In this document: piece by piece, positions 8,923-18,109 of the stretch
Position numbering within the stretch: the first letter of the stretch is position 1
How the letters are laid out: the number at the start of each line of letters is the position of its first letter
NCBI RefSeq assembly: GCF_013520985.1
Contig: NZ_JACDTY010000001.1
Span: 558,001-622,000, forward strand
Reading direction: 5' to 3'
From: Mesorhizobium neociceri
GTDB lineage: Bacteria > Pseudomonadota > Alphaproteobacteria > Rhizobiales > Rhizobiaceae
Length of the DNA stretch: 64,000 bases
Notes under the pieces: generated by a model
Told to the model about the DNA's origin: nothing
Seen by the model: only the letters and a program-made list of their open reading frames with translations
Database searches by the model: none
Made by a program: the position numbers and the translations under genes

Positions 8923-9933
8923 TTACTTCTCCGACACACCGGCCTCGGCAAAACTAGCCATCCTGGCGTGACACTCCAGCGCCGAGCGGACGATGTTGAC
9001 GGCGAGGCAGGCGCCGGAGCCTTCGCCGAGTCGCATGCCGAGGTCGAGCAGCGGCGGCAGGCCGAGCGCTTCGAGCAGGCGGCGGTGGCCGGATTCGGCC
9101 GAGACATGGGCGGCGATTGTGTGGGCGAGGCCAGACGGGTGCAGCCGCGCCAAAGGTGCCGCCGCAGCCGTGCAGACGAAACCGTCGAGCAGCACCGGCA
9201 CATTGTTGCGGCGCGCGGCAAGCGTGGCGCCGAAGATGGCGGCCAATTCGCGGCCGCCAAGGGCGGCGGCGATCTTCAGCGGATCGGACAGCGCGTCGGC
9301 ATGGCGCTTGAGGCCGGCTTCGATGGCGGTGACCTTGCGCTTCAGGCCGGCATCGTCGACGCCGGTGCCGCGCCCGGTCCATTTTTCAGCACCGCCGCCG
9401 AACAGGGCAGTCGAAATGGCGGCCGCCGGCGTGGTGTTGCCGATGCCCATTTCGCCGAAGCAGACGAGGTCGAGGTCTTTCGTCACCGCGTCATAGCCGG
9501 CCGAGACAGCGGCGAGGAAGGCCTTTTCGTCCATTGCTGCTGTCTGCGTGAAGTCGCCAGTCGGATGGTCGAGGTCGAGCGGGATGACGTCGAGTTCCGC
9601 ACCCGCGATGCGGGCAAGCTGGTTGATGGCGGCACCGCCGCCGGCGAAATTCGCCACCATCTGCACGGTGACCTCGGATGGGAAGGCCGACACACCTTGC
9701 GCTGTCACGCCATGGTTGCCGGCGAAGACGAAAACCTTCACACGGTCGAGCTTGGGCATGTCGCGGCCCTGCCAGCGCGCCAGCCAGGCGGCGATGGTTT
9801 CCAGACGGCCAAGGCTGCCTTGCGGCTTGGTCAGCGTGTCCTGGCGGCGGGCGACGGCATTGGCCGCGCTATCGCTGCCGGTGGGCAGGTCGAGACAGGC
9901 GGCGCGCAGTTCATCAAGCGATTTGAAGGGCAT
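8923..9933 (-). CDS. cobT: Nicotinate-nucleotide--dimethylbenzimidazole phosphoribosyltransferase
   Basis: Makes alpha-ribazole phosphate from nicotinate mononucleotide and dimethylbenzimidazole for the cobalamin lower loop. The 336 residues match the family length. Visible motifs are the phosphate-binding G-E-M-G-I-G-N-T-T-P-A-A-A and the catalytic Glu in L-G-M-R-L-G-E-G-S-G-A near residue 304. It is the last gene of the minus-strand cob cluster, 24 bp after cobS. In the Pseudomonas denitrificans nomenclature this gene is cobU. Confidence 0.94.
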   Translation of the reverse strand: MPFKSLDELRAACLDLPTGSDSAANAVARRQDTLTKPQGSLGRLETIAAWLARWQGRDMPKLDRVKVFVFAGNHGVTAQGVSAFPSEVTVQMVANFAGGGAAINQLARIAGAELDVIPLDLDHPTGDFTQTAAMDEKAFLAAVSAGYDAVTKDLDLVCFGEMGIGNTTPAAAISTALFGGGAEKWTGRGTGVDDAGLKRKVTAIEAGLKRHADALSDPLKIAAALGGRELAAIFGATLAARRNNVPVLLDGFVCTAAAAPLARLHPSGLAHTIAAHVSAESGHRRLLEALGLPPLLDLGMRLGEGSGACLAVNIVRSALECHARMASFAEAGVSEK

Positions 9934-9957
9934 GGGGGAACGATCTCCGGAAGTGAT

Positions 9958-10725
9958 TCAGGTGAGGGAAACGGATGCGACGAGCAGAACAGTGACCTCG
10001 CCGATTTGCTGCAGGGCGCCGATCGTATCGCCGGTCTGGCCACCGATCTGGTTAAGGCAGAGCGCACGCAAGGCGCTGAACACCAGCGCCAGCAGGATCA
10101 GCGCGGCCAAGGCACCGCCCAGCCCGAGCGCCAGAAGTGCTGCGGCGCCGAGCCCGGCGCCGAGAACAGCAGTCTGTGCCGAGACGGTGCCTGCGCCGGC
10201 CGACAGGCCGTCGCTGCGCGCCGGCGGCGCCAGATGCATGAACGCGCCGAGCAGGCCGCGCGAGGCGGCATGGGCGGCGATGAGCGCGAAGAGAACGCTG
10301 GTCGGATTGGCGAGTTGCGACAGCGCGCTCCAGCGGATGAGCAGCGACAGGCCAAGGGCCGAGGCACCGTAAGCCCCGATGCGGCTGTCGCGCATGATCT
10401 CCAGTTTTTTCTCAGACGTCCTGCCGCCGCCAAAACCGTCGGCGACATCCGACAGCCCATCCTCATGCAGGCAGCCGGTGGCGAGCAGCGTTGCGGCAAG
10501 CGTGAGCGCCGCCGCCGGACCGGCGGCAAGGCCGAGCTTTACCCCGATGGCGTAGACGACGGCGCCAACCACCGCCACCGCGAGGCCGGCGATGGGGGCC
10601 GCCCAGATCGCATCGGCAAGGCTGCGGCTGCGAAAGTCGAACACCGGCAGCGGCAACCTTGTGAAGAAGACGAGGCAGAGCGCGATGTCGTCGAGGGCCT
10701 GCCGGGGCGAGGGGACTGTGCTCAT
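9958..10725 (-). CDS. cobS: Adenosylcobinamide-GDP ribazoletransferase (cobalamin synthase)
   Basis: Polytopic inner membrane enzyme of 255 residues joining adenosylcobinamide-GDP and alpha-ribazole in the final assembly. It has the acidic metal-binding segment H-E-D-G-L-S-D-V-A-D-G-F-G-G-G diagnostic of CobS/CobV, then several hydrophobic helices. Its ATG overlaps the cobB stop by 4 bp (ATGA arrangement), implying translational coupling. In Pseudomonas denitrificans it is called cobV. Confidence 0.93.
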   Translation of the reverse strand: MSTVPSPRQALDDIALCLVFFTRLPLPVFDFRSRSLADAIWAAPIAGLAVAVVGAVVYAIGVKLGLAAGPAAALTLAATLLATGCLHEDGLSDVADGFGGGRTSEKKLEIMRDSRIGAYGASALGLSLLIRWSALSQLANPTSVLFALIAAHAASRGLLGAFMHLAPPARSDGLSAGAGTVSAQTAVLGAGLGAAALLALGLGGALAALILLALVFSALRALCLNQIGGQTGDTIGALQQIGEVTVLLVASVSLT

Positions 10726-12035
10726 CCACCCCTCGCAATGGCGTGGAAGAAGGTGCCGCTGACATGGCCGCGCCGGTAGCCGGAGGCGCCGAGCGGATTG
10801 CCCTGGCCGTCGGCAAGGTCGGCCAGCGGCTCGTCATTGCCGGTCGCAGTCATCTGCGCATAGTGGAATTCATGACCGCGAATCACAGCGCCTTGCGCCC
10901 CCAGCGGACAGGCTGCGCGCAATCGCGCCTCGCGGTAGCCGAGGTTCATCTTGCGTTTGGCAAAGCTGGTGGAATGGCCGAGCATGCCGAGCATTACGTG
11001 GGTTTCGCCAGACGCATCCTCCAGCGCTTCGCCCAGCACCATGAAGCCACCGCACTCGCCATGGACGGGCTTGCTCGCGGCAAACCTTGCCATGCCTGCG
11101 CGGAAATGCATTGCCGCCGCGAGACGGCCGGGATGAAGCTCGGGATAGCCGCCGGGCAGCCAGCAGACATCGCAGTCCTGCGCCGGCGCTTCATCGGCGA
11201 GCGGTGAGAACGGCACGATCTCCGCGCCGGCCTTGCGCCAGTGAGCGGCGACGTGCGGATAGAGGAAGGTGAAGGCGGCGTCTTCCGCAAGCGCGATGCG
11301 CTGGCCGGGCGGCGGCAAGGCGTTTTCGAAACTGCCCGATGCCGGCGAAAATGGCGCCGCCAGCGCCATGATGGCGTCGAGGTCGAGCGAGCGTTCGACC
11401 ATGTCGGCGAGACGATCAAGATGCGCCATCAAGTCATCATATTCGCCGGCCTGGACGAGGCCGAGATGACGCTCGGGCAGGTTCAGCGTGGGATCGCGAA
11501 GGATGGCGCCGACGACCGGCAGGCCAAGCGCTTCGATGGCCTCGCCGCACAGCTTGCGGTGGCGCTCGCTGCCGAGACGGTTGAGCACGACGCCAGCCAT
11601 GCGCACATCGGGGTCGTAAGTGGCAAAACCCTTGGTGACGGCGGCCGCCGTCGTCGACTGGCCGGAGACGTCGAGCACCAAAAGCACCGGCAGATGGTAG
11701 AGCCGCGCAAGATCGGCGGCCGAGCCGGTTCGGCCTTCGGCAGCCGGTATTCCGTCGAACAGGCCCATGGCGCTTTCGAGGAAAATGAAGTCGGCATCCT
11801 CGGTGGCGTTGCCGGCCAACGCGTTGAGCAGGTCGGGCGACATCGCCCAGCTGTCGAGATTGACGCCGGAGAGCCCCGTCGCCGCAGTGTGAAAACCGGG
11901 ATCGATATAGTCGGGGCCGGATTTGGCGCCGCGCACTTTCAGACCGCGCCGGGCAAGCGCGCGCAAGATGCCGATGGTGACGCTGGTCTTGCCGGAGCCG
12001 GAGCGCGGTGCGCCGATGATGATGGCGCGGGTCAT
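10722..12035 (-). CDS. cobB: Cobyrinic acid a,c-diamide synthase
   Basis: ATP- and glutamine-dependent amidation of the a and c carboxylates of hydrogenobyrinic acid. The 437-residue protein has the N-terminal P-loop-like G-A-P-R-S-G-S-G-K-T-S of the DTBS-type ATPase domain and a C-terminal type-1 glutamine amidotransferase domain with the nucleophile Cys in V-H-G-E-C-G-G-F-M. Its start overlaps the cobA stop by 4 bp, and it is tightly coupled to cobS. Confidence 0.95.
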   Translation of the reverse strand: MTRAIIIGAPRSGSGKTSVTIGILRALARRGLKVRGAKSGPDYIDPGFHTAATGLSGVNLDSWAMSPDLLNALAGNATEDADFIFLESAMGLFDGIPAAEGRTGSAADLARLYHLPVLLVLDVSGQSTTAAAVTKGFATYDPDVRMAGVVLNRLGSERHRKLCGEAIEALGLPVVGAILRDPTLNLPERHLGLVQAGEYDDLMAHLDRLADMVERSLDLDAIMALAAPFSPASGSFENALPPPGQRIALAEDAAFTFLYPHVAAHWRKAGAEIVPFSPLADEAPAQDCDVCWLPGGYPELHPGRLAAAMHFRAGMARFAASKPVHGECGGFMVLGEALEDASGETHVMLGMLGHSTSFAKRKMNLGYREARLRAACPLGAQGAVIRGHEFHYAQMTATGNDEPLADLADGQGNPLGASGYRRGHVSGTFFHAIARGG

Positions 12036-12844
12036 TGCTCGCCCGCCAGTGCCGCGCGCATGGCGACGATGCCGCCGACGACAATCAGCGCCGGCGAGGC
12101 GAGCCCCGCCTCTGCTGCCGCCTCGGCGATGGTGGCGAGCGTGGCGACGACGGTTCGCTCCTGCGGCGTCGTCGCCGAGACGATGACCGCCGCCGGTGTC
12201 GATGGCGCCAGCCCGCCTTCGAGCAGCGACGCGGCGATGGTGGGCAGGTTGGCCATGCCCATATAGATGACCACCGGCTGGCCGGTGCGGGCGATTGCCG
12301 CCCAGTCGAGATCGTCGTCGGTGCCGGCGGCGTGTCCGGTCGCCAGGATGACCGCCTTGTTGATGCCGCGCATGGTGGCGGGAATGCCGATGGCAGCCAG
12401 CGCGCTCAAACCCGATGTCAGGCCGGGCAGGACGCGGAACGGGATATTTTCCCGCGCCAGCGCCAGCGCCTCTTCGCCGCCGCGGCCGAAAATATAGGGA
12501 TCGCCGCCCTTCAGCCTGAGGACGCGGCGGCCGTCGCGCGCCAGCCGCACCAGTAGAGCGGTGATGTCGTCCTGCTTCATCGATGGTTTGCCGCCGCGTT
12601 TTCCGGCAAAGAACAGCTCGGCCTTTTCGGCAACGGCGACAACGTCAGGCGAGACCAGCGCGTCGTAGACCAGCGCGTCGGCTTCGGCCAAAGCCGCCAG
12701 CACTTCCAGCGTCAGGCAGCCGGGGTCGCCGGGACCGGCGCCGGCCAGCCAGACATGGCCCGGCTCAAGCCGCTTCGGCTTGAAATTCAGCCGCGCAAGC
12801 GCCAGTTCGAACGTGGCGTTTTCGCTGTTGGTCTTGCCGCTCAC
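12032..12844 (-). CDS. cobA: Uroporphyrinogen-III C-methyltransferase
   Basis: SAM-dependent methylation at C2 and C7 of uroporphyrinogen III, giving precorrin-2. The 270-residue protein has the tetrapyrrole methylase motifs [12 protein letters not shown] and [17 protein letters not shown]. The GTG at 12844 was chosen because it overlaps the cobM stop within TTGTGAG and gives the family length; a longer frame upstream would run antisense-like through cobM. It is a stand-alone CobA without the siroheme CysG domains. Confidence 0.93.
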   Translation of the reverse strand: MSGKTNSENATFELALARLNFKPKRLEPGHVWLAGAGPGDPGCLTLEVLAALAEADALVYDALVSPDVVAVAEKAELFFAGKRGGKPSMKQDDITALLVRLARDGRRVLRLKGGDPYIFGRGGEEALALARENIPFRVLPGLTSGLSALAAIGIPATMRGINKAVILATGHAAGTDDDLDWAAIARTGQPVVIYMGMANLPTIAASLLEGGLAPSTPAAVIVSATTPQERTVVATLATIAEAAAEAGLASPALIVVGGIVAMRAALAGEQ

Positions 12845-13605
12845 AATCCGTCCCGTCCGCGAAAACGCCGCTGATAGTGGGCGTCGTACAATGAACTCTC
12901 GCCAAACCCTTCCGCCGCCAGCGAAGAGCCGACGAAGATGATCGCCGTGCGCTCCATCGGATCGGCGGCGAGCAGCGCCTCGATGGTCGCTAGCGTGCCC
13001 GTCAGCACGCGTTCGTCCGGCCATGAGGCACGAAAGACGATCGCCACCGGGCAATCGCCGCCATAATGCGGCGTCAATTCGGCGACGACGCGGTCGATGG
13101 CATGGATGGCGAGATGTATGGCCAGCGTGGCGCCGGTGCGGCCGAAGCCGGCCAGCGTTTCGCCCGGCGGCATTTTGGAGGCGCGGCCGGAGACACGGGT
13201 CAGCACCAGGCTTTGGGCGACTTCGGGAATGGTCAGTTCGCGGCGAAGGGCGGCGGCCGCAGCGGCGAAAGAGGGAACGCCCGGTGTCAGCGTGTAAGGG
13301 ATGCCGTGCTTTTCCAGCCGGCGGATCTGCTCGGCCACGGCGCTCCACACCGACAAATCGCCAGAATGCAAGCGGGCGACATCGTGACCGGCCTTGTGGG
13401 CAGCGACATATTCCGCCTCGATCTCGTCGAGCGACATCGGCGCGGTGTCGATCAGTTTCGTGCCCGGCGCGCAATGCTGCAGCAATTCCGGCGCGACGAT
13501 CGAACCGGCATGCAGGCAGACCGGGCAGCTTGCCAGGAGTTTTGCACCACGCAGTGTGATGAGGTCGGCAGCCCCGGGACCGGCGCCTATAAAATGAACG
13601 GTCAT
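12841..13605 (-). CDS. cobM: Precorrin-4 C11-methyltransferase
   Basis: Methylates C11 of precorrin-4 with SAM. The 254 residues match the family. The N-terminal [14 protein letters not shown] is the methylase nucleotide loop, and S-G-D-L-S-V-W-S and T-P-G-V-P-S-F are further family motifs. Its start overlaps cobE by 4 bp and its stop overlaps the cobA start. Confidence 0.93.
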   Translation of the reverse strand: MTVHFIGAGPGAADLITLRGAKLLASCPVCLHAGSIVAPELLQHCAPGTKLIDTAPMSLDEIEAEYVAAHKAGHDVARLHSGDLSVWSAVAEQIRRLEKHGIPYTLTPGVPSFAAAAAALRRELTIPEVAQSLVLTRVSGRASKMPPGETLAGFGRTGATLAIHLAIHAIDRVVAELTPHYGGDCPVAIVFRASWPDERVLTGTLATIEALLAADPMERTAIIFVGSSLAAEGFGESSLYDAHYQRRFRGRDGL

Positions 13606-14006
13606 GGCGCATCTCCGCTGATGGCGATGGCGCAGGTGACCGGGCCGAGCACGCTGCGAGGGCCGAGCAATCTTGCACCGGCGCCGGCAACCGCAAGAGC
13701 CGACGCTTCGGAGACCGAGGGTGTACCGGCGAGATCTTGCGAGAGGCCGGAGTTGCTTAGCGTCCCCGGCGAGGCTGCCTGAAGTGCTGAATCATCGACG
13801 ATGATGACCGGAAGGTTCAGCGCGCGGCCGGCGGCAGCGATCGCTTCTTCGTCCTTCTTCAGCGCGGCAGTGGCCAGTGCCGAAATCGCCGTCATCGCCA
13901 GCCCATGCGCTTCGAGGGCGGTTTCGATCGCCGCCAGCACGTCTTCGACGCTCACGCCCTTCCGGCTGCCGATGCCCGCGACCATCATGGCTTCACCCAG
14001 CTCCAT
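13602..14006 (-). CDS. cobE: Cobalamin biosynthesis protein CobE (CbiG C-terminal-like)
   Basis: Small protein of 134 residues resembling the C-terminal domain of CbiG (G-I-G-S-R-K-G near the N-terminus, A-S-A-L-A-V-A-G-A later). CobE is needed in the aerobic pathway around the CobM step, although its biochemical role is poorly defined. The ATG at 14006 gives a 22-bp overlap with cobL; an internal ATG a few codons later would remove most of it. The cobE-cobM pairing is typical of Rhizobiales and Pseudomonas. Confidence 0.85.
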   Translation of the reverse strand: MELGEAMMVAGIGSRKGVSVEDVLAAIETALEAHGLAMTAISALATAALKKDEEAIAAAGRALNLPVIIVDDSALQAASPGTLSNSGLSQDLAGTPSVSEASALAVAGAGARLLGPRSVLGPVTCAIAISGDAP

Positions 14007-15220
14007 TGGGTGACCGGCATGGCCGGCCGCAAGGCCTGCATCGAACCGACCGGCGAAGCCCGCGCGATGGCGATGCGGGTGAGATCGCCGCCGCGCTTTG
14101 TGTGCTGGGCGAGGAGCAGAGTTTCCATCTCCAGCGTGACGGCATTGGCGACGAGACGGCCGCCGGCGCGCAGCGCCTTGATGGCGGCGTTCAACACGCC
14201 GGCATCACTTCCGCCGCCGCCGATAAAGATCGCATCCGGCGTGGCCAGCCCGGCAAGTGCCTTGGGTGCTGACCCTTCCACCACGACAAGGCCGGGAACG
14301 CCACAATGGGCGGCGTTACGGGCGATGCGGGCGGCACGATCGCTGTTGGCCTCGATGGCAATGGCGCGCATCGAGGGGTGAGCGAGCATCCATTCGATGC
14401 CGACGGAGCCGGAGCCGGCGCCGATGTCCCACAGCAACTCGCCACGCCTCGGCGCCAGCGCCGACAGGGTAATGGCGCGGATATCGTGCTTGGTGATCTG
14501 GCCGTCATGCTCGAACAGATGATCGGCGCGGCCAACGGTCAGCGGCAGGATGCGGGCTTCCGGTATCGATTCAAGTTCGAGCGCCAGCACGTTGAGCGGA
14601 TTGATATCTCTAAGATCGAAGGCATCGGCGCGGGCCGAACGCTGCTTCTCGTTTGGCCCGCCCAGCGCCTCAAGAACCGTCAGCCGCGAAGTGCCGAAAT
14701 CGAGTTCGGTGAGCAGGCGCGCAATTGCAGCAGGCGCATCGCCGTCCGATGTCAGCGCCAGGATGCGGGTCTTGGGCTGCAGCAGCGGCCGGATCAGGTC
14801 GAGCGGCCGGCCATGCAGCGAGACGGTCTCGATGTTCTGCAGTGCCCAGCCAAGCCGAGCGGCGGCAAGCGAAATGGCTGAGGGGGCAGGGATGACATGC
14901 ATCTGCTCAGGCTTCACCTTGCGGGCAAGGGTGGCGCCCACACCGTGGAAGAACGGATCGCCGGAGGCGAGCACGCAGACCTGCCGGCCGGCAAGCGCCA
15001 GCACATCAGCCATGCCGGCATCGAAGGGCACCGGCCAAGGGCGCGGCTCGCCCTTGGTCAGCGAAGCGACCAGCGCCAGATGCCGCTTGCCGCCGAAGAC
15101 GAATTCGGCCTCCGCGATCAGCCGCTTGGCCTCGTCGCCGAGACCCGCTAAACCGTCCTCGCCGATGCCGATCACGGTCAGCCATTTCGGTTTGGCGCGG
15201 CGCATAGCATCAGCAGGCAT
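13985..15220 (-). CDS. cobL: Precorrin-6Y C5,15-methyltransferase (decarboxylating)
   Basis: Bifunctional enzyme of 411 residues. The N-terminal CbiE-like methylase (I-G-I-G-E-D-G-L, S-G-D-P-F-F-H-G) methylates C5, and the C-terminal CbiT-like Rossmann domain (D-I-G-A-G-S-G-S-V-G-I-E-W) methylates C15 and decarboxylates the C12 acetate. The ATG at 15220 overlaps the divergent cobK ATG at 15219; an in-frame ATG at 15210 is an alternative. The upstream frame to 15331 lacks family similarity. Confidence 0.92.
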   Translation of the reverse strand: MPADAMRRAKPKWLTVIGIGEDGLAGLGDEAKRLIAEAEFVFGGKRHLALVASLTKGEPRPWPVPFDAGMADVLALAGRQVCVLASGDPFFHGVGATLARKVKPEQMHVIPAPSAISLAAARLGWALQNIETVSLHGRPLDLIRPLLQPKTRILALTSDGDAPAAIARLLTELDFGTSRLTVLEALGGPNEKQRSARADAFDLRDINPLNVLALELESIPEARILPLTVGRADHLFEHDGQITKHDIRAITLSALAPRRGELLWDIGAGSGSVGIEWMLAHPSMRAIAIEANSDRAARIARNAAHCGVPGLVVVEGSAPKALAGLATPDAIFIGGGGSDAGVLNAAIKALRAGGRLVANAVTLEMETLLLAQHTKRGGDLTRIAIARASPVGSMQALRPAMPVTQWSWVKP

Positions 15221-15989
15221 GATGACCCACCGCATTCTGATCCTTGGCGGCACCAGCGAAGCCCGGCAACTGGCGGGAAAGCTGGCCGCGCGCGCCGATC
15301 TTTCTGTCACCTTGTCGCTGGCCGGCCGCACCCAAAGTCCGGTGGCGCAAGGCGTACCGGTGCGCAGCGGCGGATTTGGCGGCGCCGACGGGCTGGCCGC
15401 CTATCTCAAGGGGACGGGCACCGACCTGCTGATCGACGCCACGCATCCTTATGCCGCGCAAATCTCCGCCAATGCCGCACAGGCCGCGCAAATGACTGGC
15501 GTGCCGATCCTGGCGTTGCGCCGTCCCGGCTGGAACCCTGTCGACGGCGACCGCTGGACGCTGGTGGATACGGTTGGGCATGCCGTGCTGGCGCTTGGAA
15601 CGGCGCCGCGCCGCGCCTTCCTGGCGCTCGGTCGGCAAGAGGTCGCGGCTTTCGAGGTGGCGCCGCAGCATCATTATCTCATCCGCAGCGTCGATCCGGT
15701 CGAACCCAAACTGGCGGTGCCGGATGCGGCTTACCTGCTGGCGCGCGGACCTTTTCGCGAGGCGGACGAACGCGCACTGCTCCTGGAGCACCGCATCGAT
15801 GTCGTCGTGTCCAAGAACAGCGGCGGCGAGGCCACTTATGGCAAGATCGCCGCGGCGCGGGCACTCGGCATCGAGGTGGTCATGGTGCGCAGGCCCGTCC
15901 TGCCGGGCGTGCCTTCGGCTGAAACCGTCGATGAGCTCGCCGCGCTGGCCGATCATTTGCTCGACCCCGTCGCGGAGCGCGGCGTGTAG
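15219..15989 (+). CDS. cobK: Precorrin-6A reductase
   Basis: NADPH-dependent reduction of precorrin-6A to precorrin-6B. The 256-residue protein begins with H-R-I-L-I-L-G-G-T-S-E-A-R and contains the family motifs D-A-T-H-P-Y-A and S-K-N-S-G-G. It is the only cob gene on the plus strand. Its start codon overlaps that of cobL, and its 3' end overlaps the convergent cobJ by 37 bp. Two adjacent ATGs (15219, 15222) are possible starts. Its promoter must lie within cobL coding DNA. Confidence 0.93.
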   Translation: MMTHRILILGGTSEARQLAGKLAARADLSVTLSLAGRTQSPVAQGVPVRSGGFGGADGLAAYLKGTGTDLLIDATHPYAAQISANAAQAAQMTGVPILALRRPGWNPVDGDRWTLVDTVGHAVLALGTAPRRAFLALGRQEVAAFEVAPQHHYLIRSVDPVEPKLAVPDAAYLLARGPFREADERALLLEHRIDVVVSKNSGGEATYGKIAAARALGIEVVMVRRPVLPGVPSAETVDELAALADHLLDPVAERGV

Positions 15990-16717
15990 ACCAGCGCCGG
16001 CTTGTCGCCGCGCTTGATGATCCTTGTTTCCGGCGAGCCGATGATGATGCAGGTCGCCATATCGGCCTTTTCCGCCTCGACATCGGCCAGCAGAAACACC
16101 TCGATGCGCTCGTCCGGACGGCCGGCGGCGCGGCCGAAGATCACCGGCGTGGTGCCGGGCAGGATGGCGGTCAGGCATTCGAAGGCGCGGCCAAGCTGCC
16201 AGGGGCGTGCCTTGCTGATCGGGTTGTAGAGCGCGATGACGAAGCCGGCGCCGGCGGCCGCGAGCAGGCGCAGTTCGATCAGGTCCCACGGCTTCAGATT
16301 GTCGGACAGCGAGATGGCGCAGAAATCATGGCCGAGCGGCGCGCCGATGCGAGCGGCGACCGCCAGCATGGCGGTAATCCCCGGAACGACGGCGACGTCA
16401 ACCGAGCGCCATTCGGTCGGGCCGGCCTCGATCGCCTCGCACACCGCCGCCGCCATGGCGAATACGCCGGGGTCGCCGCCGGAAACGACAGCGACGTCAT
16501 GGCCCTCGGCGGCCTTGACCAGCGCATCCTTGGAGCGGGCGAGTTCCTCGCGATTGTCGGAGGCAACGCGCGTCTGATCCGCACGCAGTTCCAGCCGGTC
16601 GAGATAGGGCTTGTAGCCATAGAAGAACTTTGCTTCCGCCACGGCGCGGCTGGCCTCCGGCGTCACCTGGTCGGCATTGCCGGGCCCGAGGCCGATAACG
16701 GTGAGGCGGCCGCTCAT
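15953..16717 (-). CDS. cobJ: Precorrin-3B C17-methyltransferase
   Basis: Methylates C17 and drives the ring contraction that marks the aerobic pathway. The 254 residues fit the family, with the nucleotide loop I-G-L-G-P-G-N-A-D-Q-V-T-P-E-A and S-G-G-D-P-G-V-F-A-M-A. The start overlaps the cobI stop (ATGA), and the 3' end overlaps the convergent end of cobK by 37 bp. Confidence 0.93.
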   Translation of the reverse strand: MSGRLTVIGLGPGNADQVTPEASRAVAEAKFFYGYKPYLDRLELRADQTRVASDNREELARSKDALVKAAEGHDVAVVSGGDPGVFAMAAAVCEAIEAGPTEWRSVDVAVVPGITAMLAVAARIGAPLGHDFCAISLSDNLKPWDLIELRLLAAAGAGFVIALYNPISKARPWQLGRAFECLTAILPGTTPVIFGRAAGRPDERIEVFLLADVEAEKADMATCIIIGSPETRIIKRGDKPALVYTPRSATGSSK

Positions 16718-17478
16718 GGCTTGGCTCCCATTCCCATAGCGCCAGGCCGGCCGGACCAGCCGGCGACCAGCACGATGGCGAAATACGGCGCCTTGTCGTC
16801 GAGCTTGTCGGCGAGCCGCATCGAGACGCTGCCGGCCATGGTGCCGCGCTCGACATAGACAGCGCGGGTGAGCTTGCCGGTTGCTTCCAGCGCCCGCCTG
16901 ATCTTGGGCAGGTTGCGGCCGACCTTCATGATGACGGCGGCATCGGTATCGGCCAGCCGGCGGGTCAGTTCGAACTCGCTCATCGTGCCCGGCAAAACCG
17001 TCAGCACATCGTCGCCCTGGACGATCGGCACGCCGGTCTGCGACCAGCAGCCGGACATTGCGGTCACGCCGGGGATGACTTCGGTCGGGAAGCGATGGGC
17101 GAGCCGCACATGCAGGTGCATGTAGGAGCCGTAGAACAGCGGATCGCCTTCCGACAGCACGGCAACCATGCGGCCGGCTTCGAGGTGTTCGGCGACTTGC
17201 TCGGCCGACTGCTCGTAGAAATCGGTGATCTGCGAGCGGTAGTCGTCGTGATCCTTGTCGATCTCGGTGGTGAGGGGATAGAGCAGTGGCATTTCCAGCA
17301 TATCCGGGCGGAAGCGCGCCTCGACAATAGCGCGGGCATTGCTGTTGTTGCCGCGCTTGGCGAAATAGGCGACGACGTCGGCCTCGGCCAGGACGCGGGC
17401 GGCCTTCAGCGTCAGCAGTTCGGGATCGCCGGGACCGGTGCCGACGCCGACGAGCCGGCCTTTGGGGAGCGCGTTCAC
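16714..17478 (-). CDS. cobI: Precorrin-2 C20-methyltransferase
   Basis: SAM-dependent methylation at C20 to give precorrin-3A. The 254 residues contain V-G-V-G-T-G-P-G-D-P-E-L-L-T-L and E-G-D-P-L-F-Y-G-S-Y, both family-typical. The start is GTG (17478), overlapping the cobH stop by 4 bp. It sits between cobH and cobJ in the usual order. Confidence 0.93.
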   Translation of the reverse strand: MNALPKGRLVGVGTGPGDPELLTLKAARVLAEADVVAYFAKRGNNSNARAIVEARFRPDMLEMPLLYPLTTEIDKDHDDYRSQITDFYEQSAEQVAEHLEAGRMVAVLSEGDPLFYGSYMHLHVRLAHRFPTEVIPGVTAMSGCWSQTGVPIVQGDDVLTVLPGTMSEFELTRRLADTDAAVIMKVGRNLPKIRRALEATGKLTRAVYVERGTMAGSVSMRLADKLDDKAPYFAIVLVAGWSGRPGAMGMGAKP

Positions 17479-18107
17479 AGGCCGGGCCTCGCCAGGGAAT
17501 TGAGCGCGGCGGCGGTCATGGCGCTGCCGCCGAGCCTGCCGCGCACGATGGCATAGGGCACGCCATAGGAATTCTCGGCCAGCGCGTCCTTGGATTCGGC
17601 CGCACCGACGAAGCCGACAGGCATGCCGATGATCGCCGCCGGCTTCGGTGCGCCGTCGCGCAGTTTTTCCAGCAGATAGAACAGCGCGGTCGGCGCGTTG
17701 CCGATGGCCACGACGGAGCCCGCCATGCGTTCGCCCCAGAGGTCGATTGCCGCGGCCGAGCGGGTGTTGCCGATCGCCTTGGCGATGTCGTGCGTGCGTG
17801 CGTCGCGCAAGGTGCAGATCACCTCATTGCCGGCCGGAAGGCGGGCACGGGTGACGCCATGCGAGACCATTTCGGCATCGCAGAAGATCGGCGCGCCGGC
17901 TGCCAAAGCGGCGCGGGCGGCGGCAACGAAATCGCTGGAGAAAGCAAAATGGCTGGCGGCTTCGACCTGGCCGCAGGCATGGATCATGCGGATGGCGACA
18001 TCGGCCTCGGCCCCGGAAAAGCGCGACAGGTCGGCCTCGGCGCGGATGATGGCAAAAGAGCGCTCGTAGATCGCGTTGCCGTCATGGATGTAGTCGTAGG
18101 CGGCCAT
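17475..18107 (-). CDS. cobH: Precorrin-8X methylmutase
   Basis: Moves the methyl group from C11 to C12 to give hydrogenobyrinic acid. The 210-residue protein has the catalytic His in the R-M-I-H-A-C-G-Q-V-E motif (near residue 43) and the G-M-P-V-G-F-V-G-A-A-E-S-K segment typical of CobH/CbiC. It lies 2 bp after cobG and is coupled to cobI. Confidence 0.94.
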   Translation of the reverse strand: MAAYDYIHDGNAIYERSFAIIRAEADLSRFSGAEADVAIRMIHACGQVEAASHFAFSSDFVAAARAALAAGAPIFCDAEMVSHGVTRARLPAGNEVICTLRDARTHDIAKAIGNTRSAAAIDLWGERMAGSVVAIGNAPTALFYLLEKLRDGAPKPAAIIGMPVGFVGAAESKDALAENSYGVPYAIVRGRLGGSAMTAAALNSLARPGL

Positions 18108-18109
18108 GC

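Noticed and set aside
8782..10779. Very long plus-strand frame (over 600 codons) across cobT and cobS
   Set aside because: Both minus-strand genes are certain, with catalytic motifs. The plus-strand frame reflects GC bias and has no family features.
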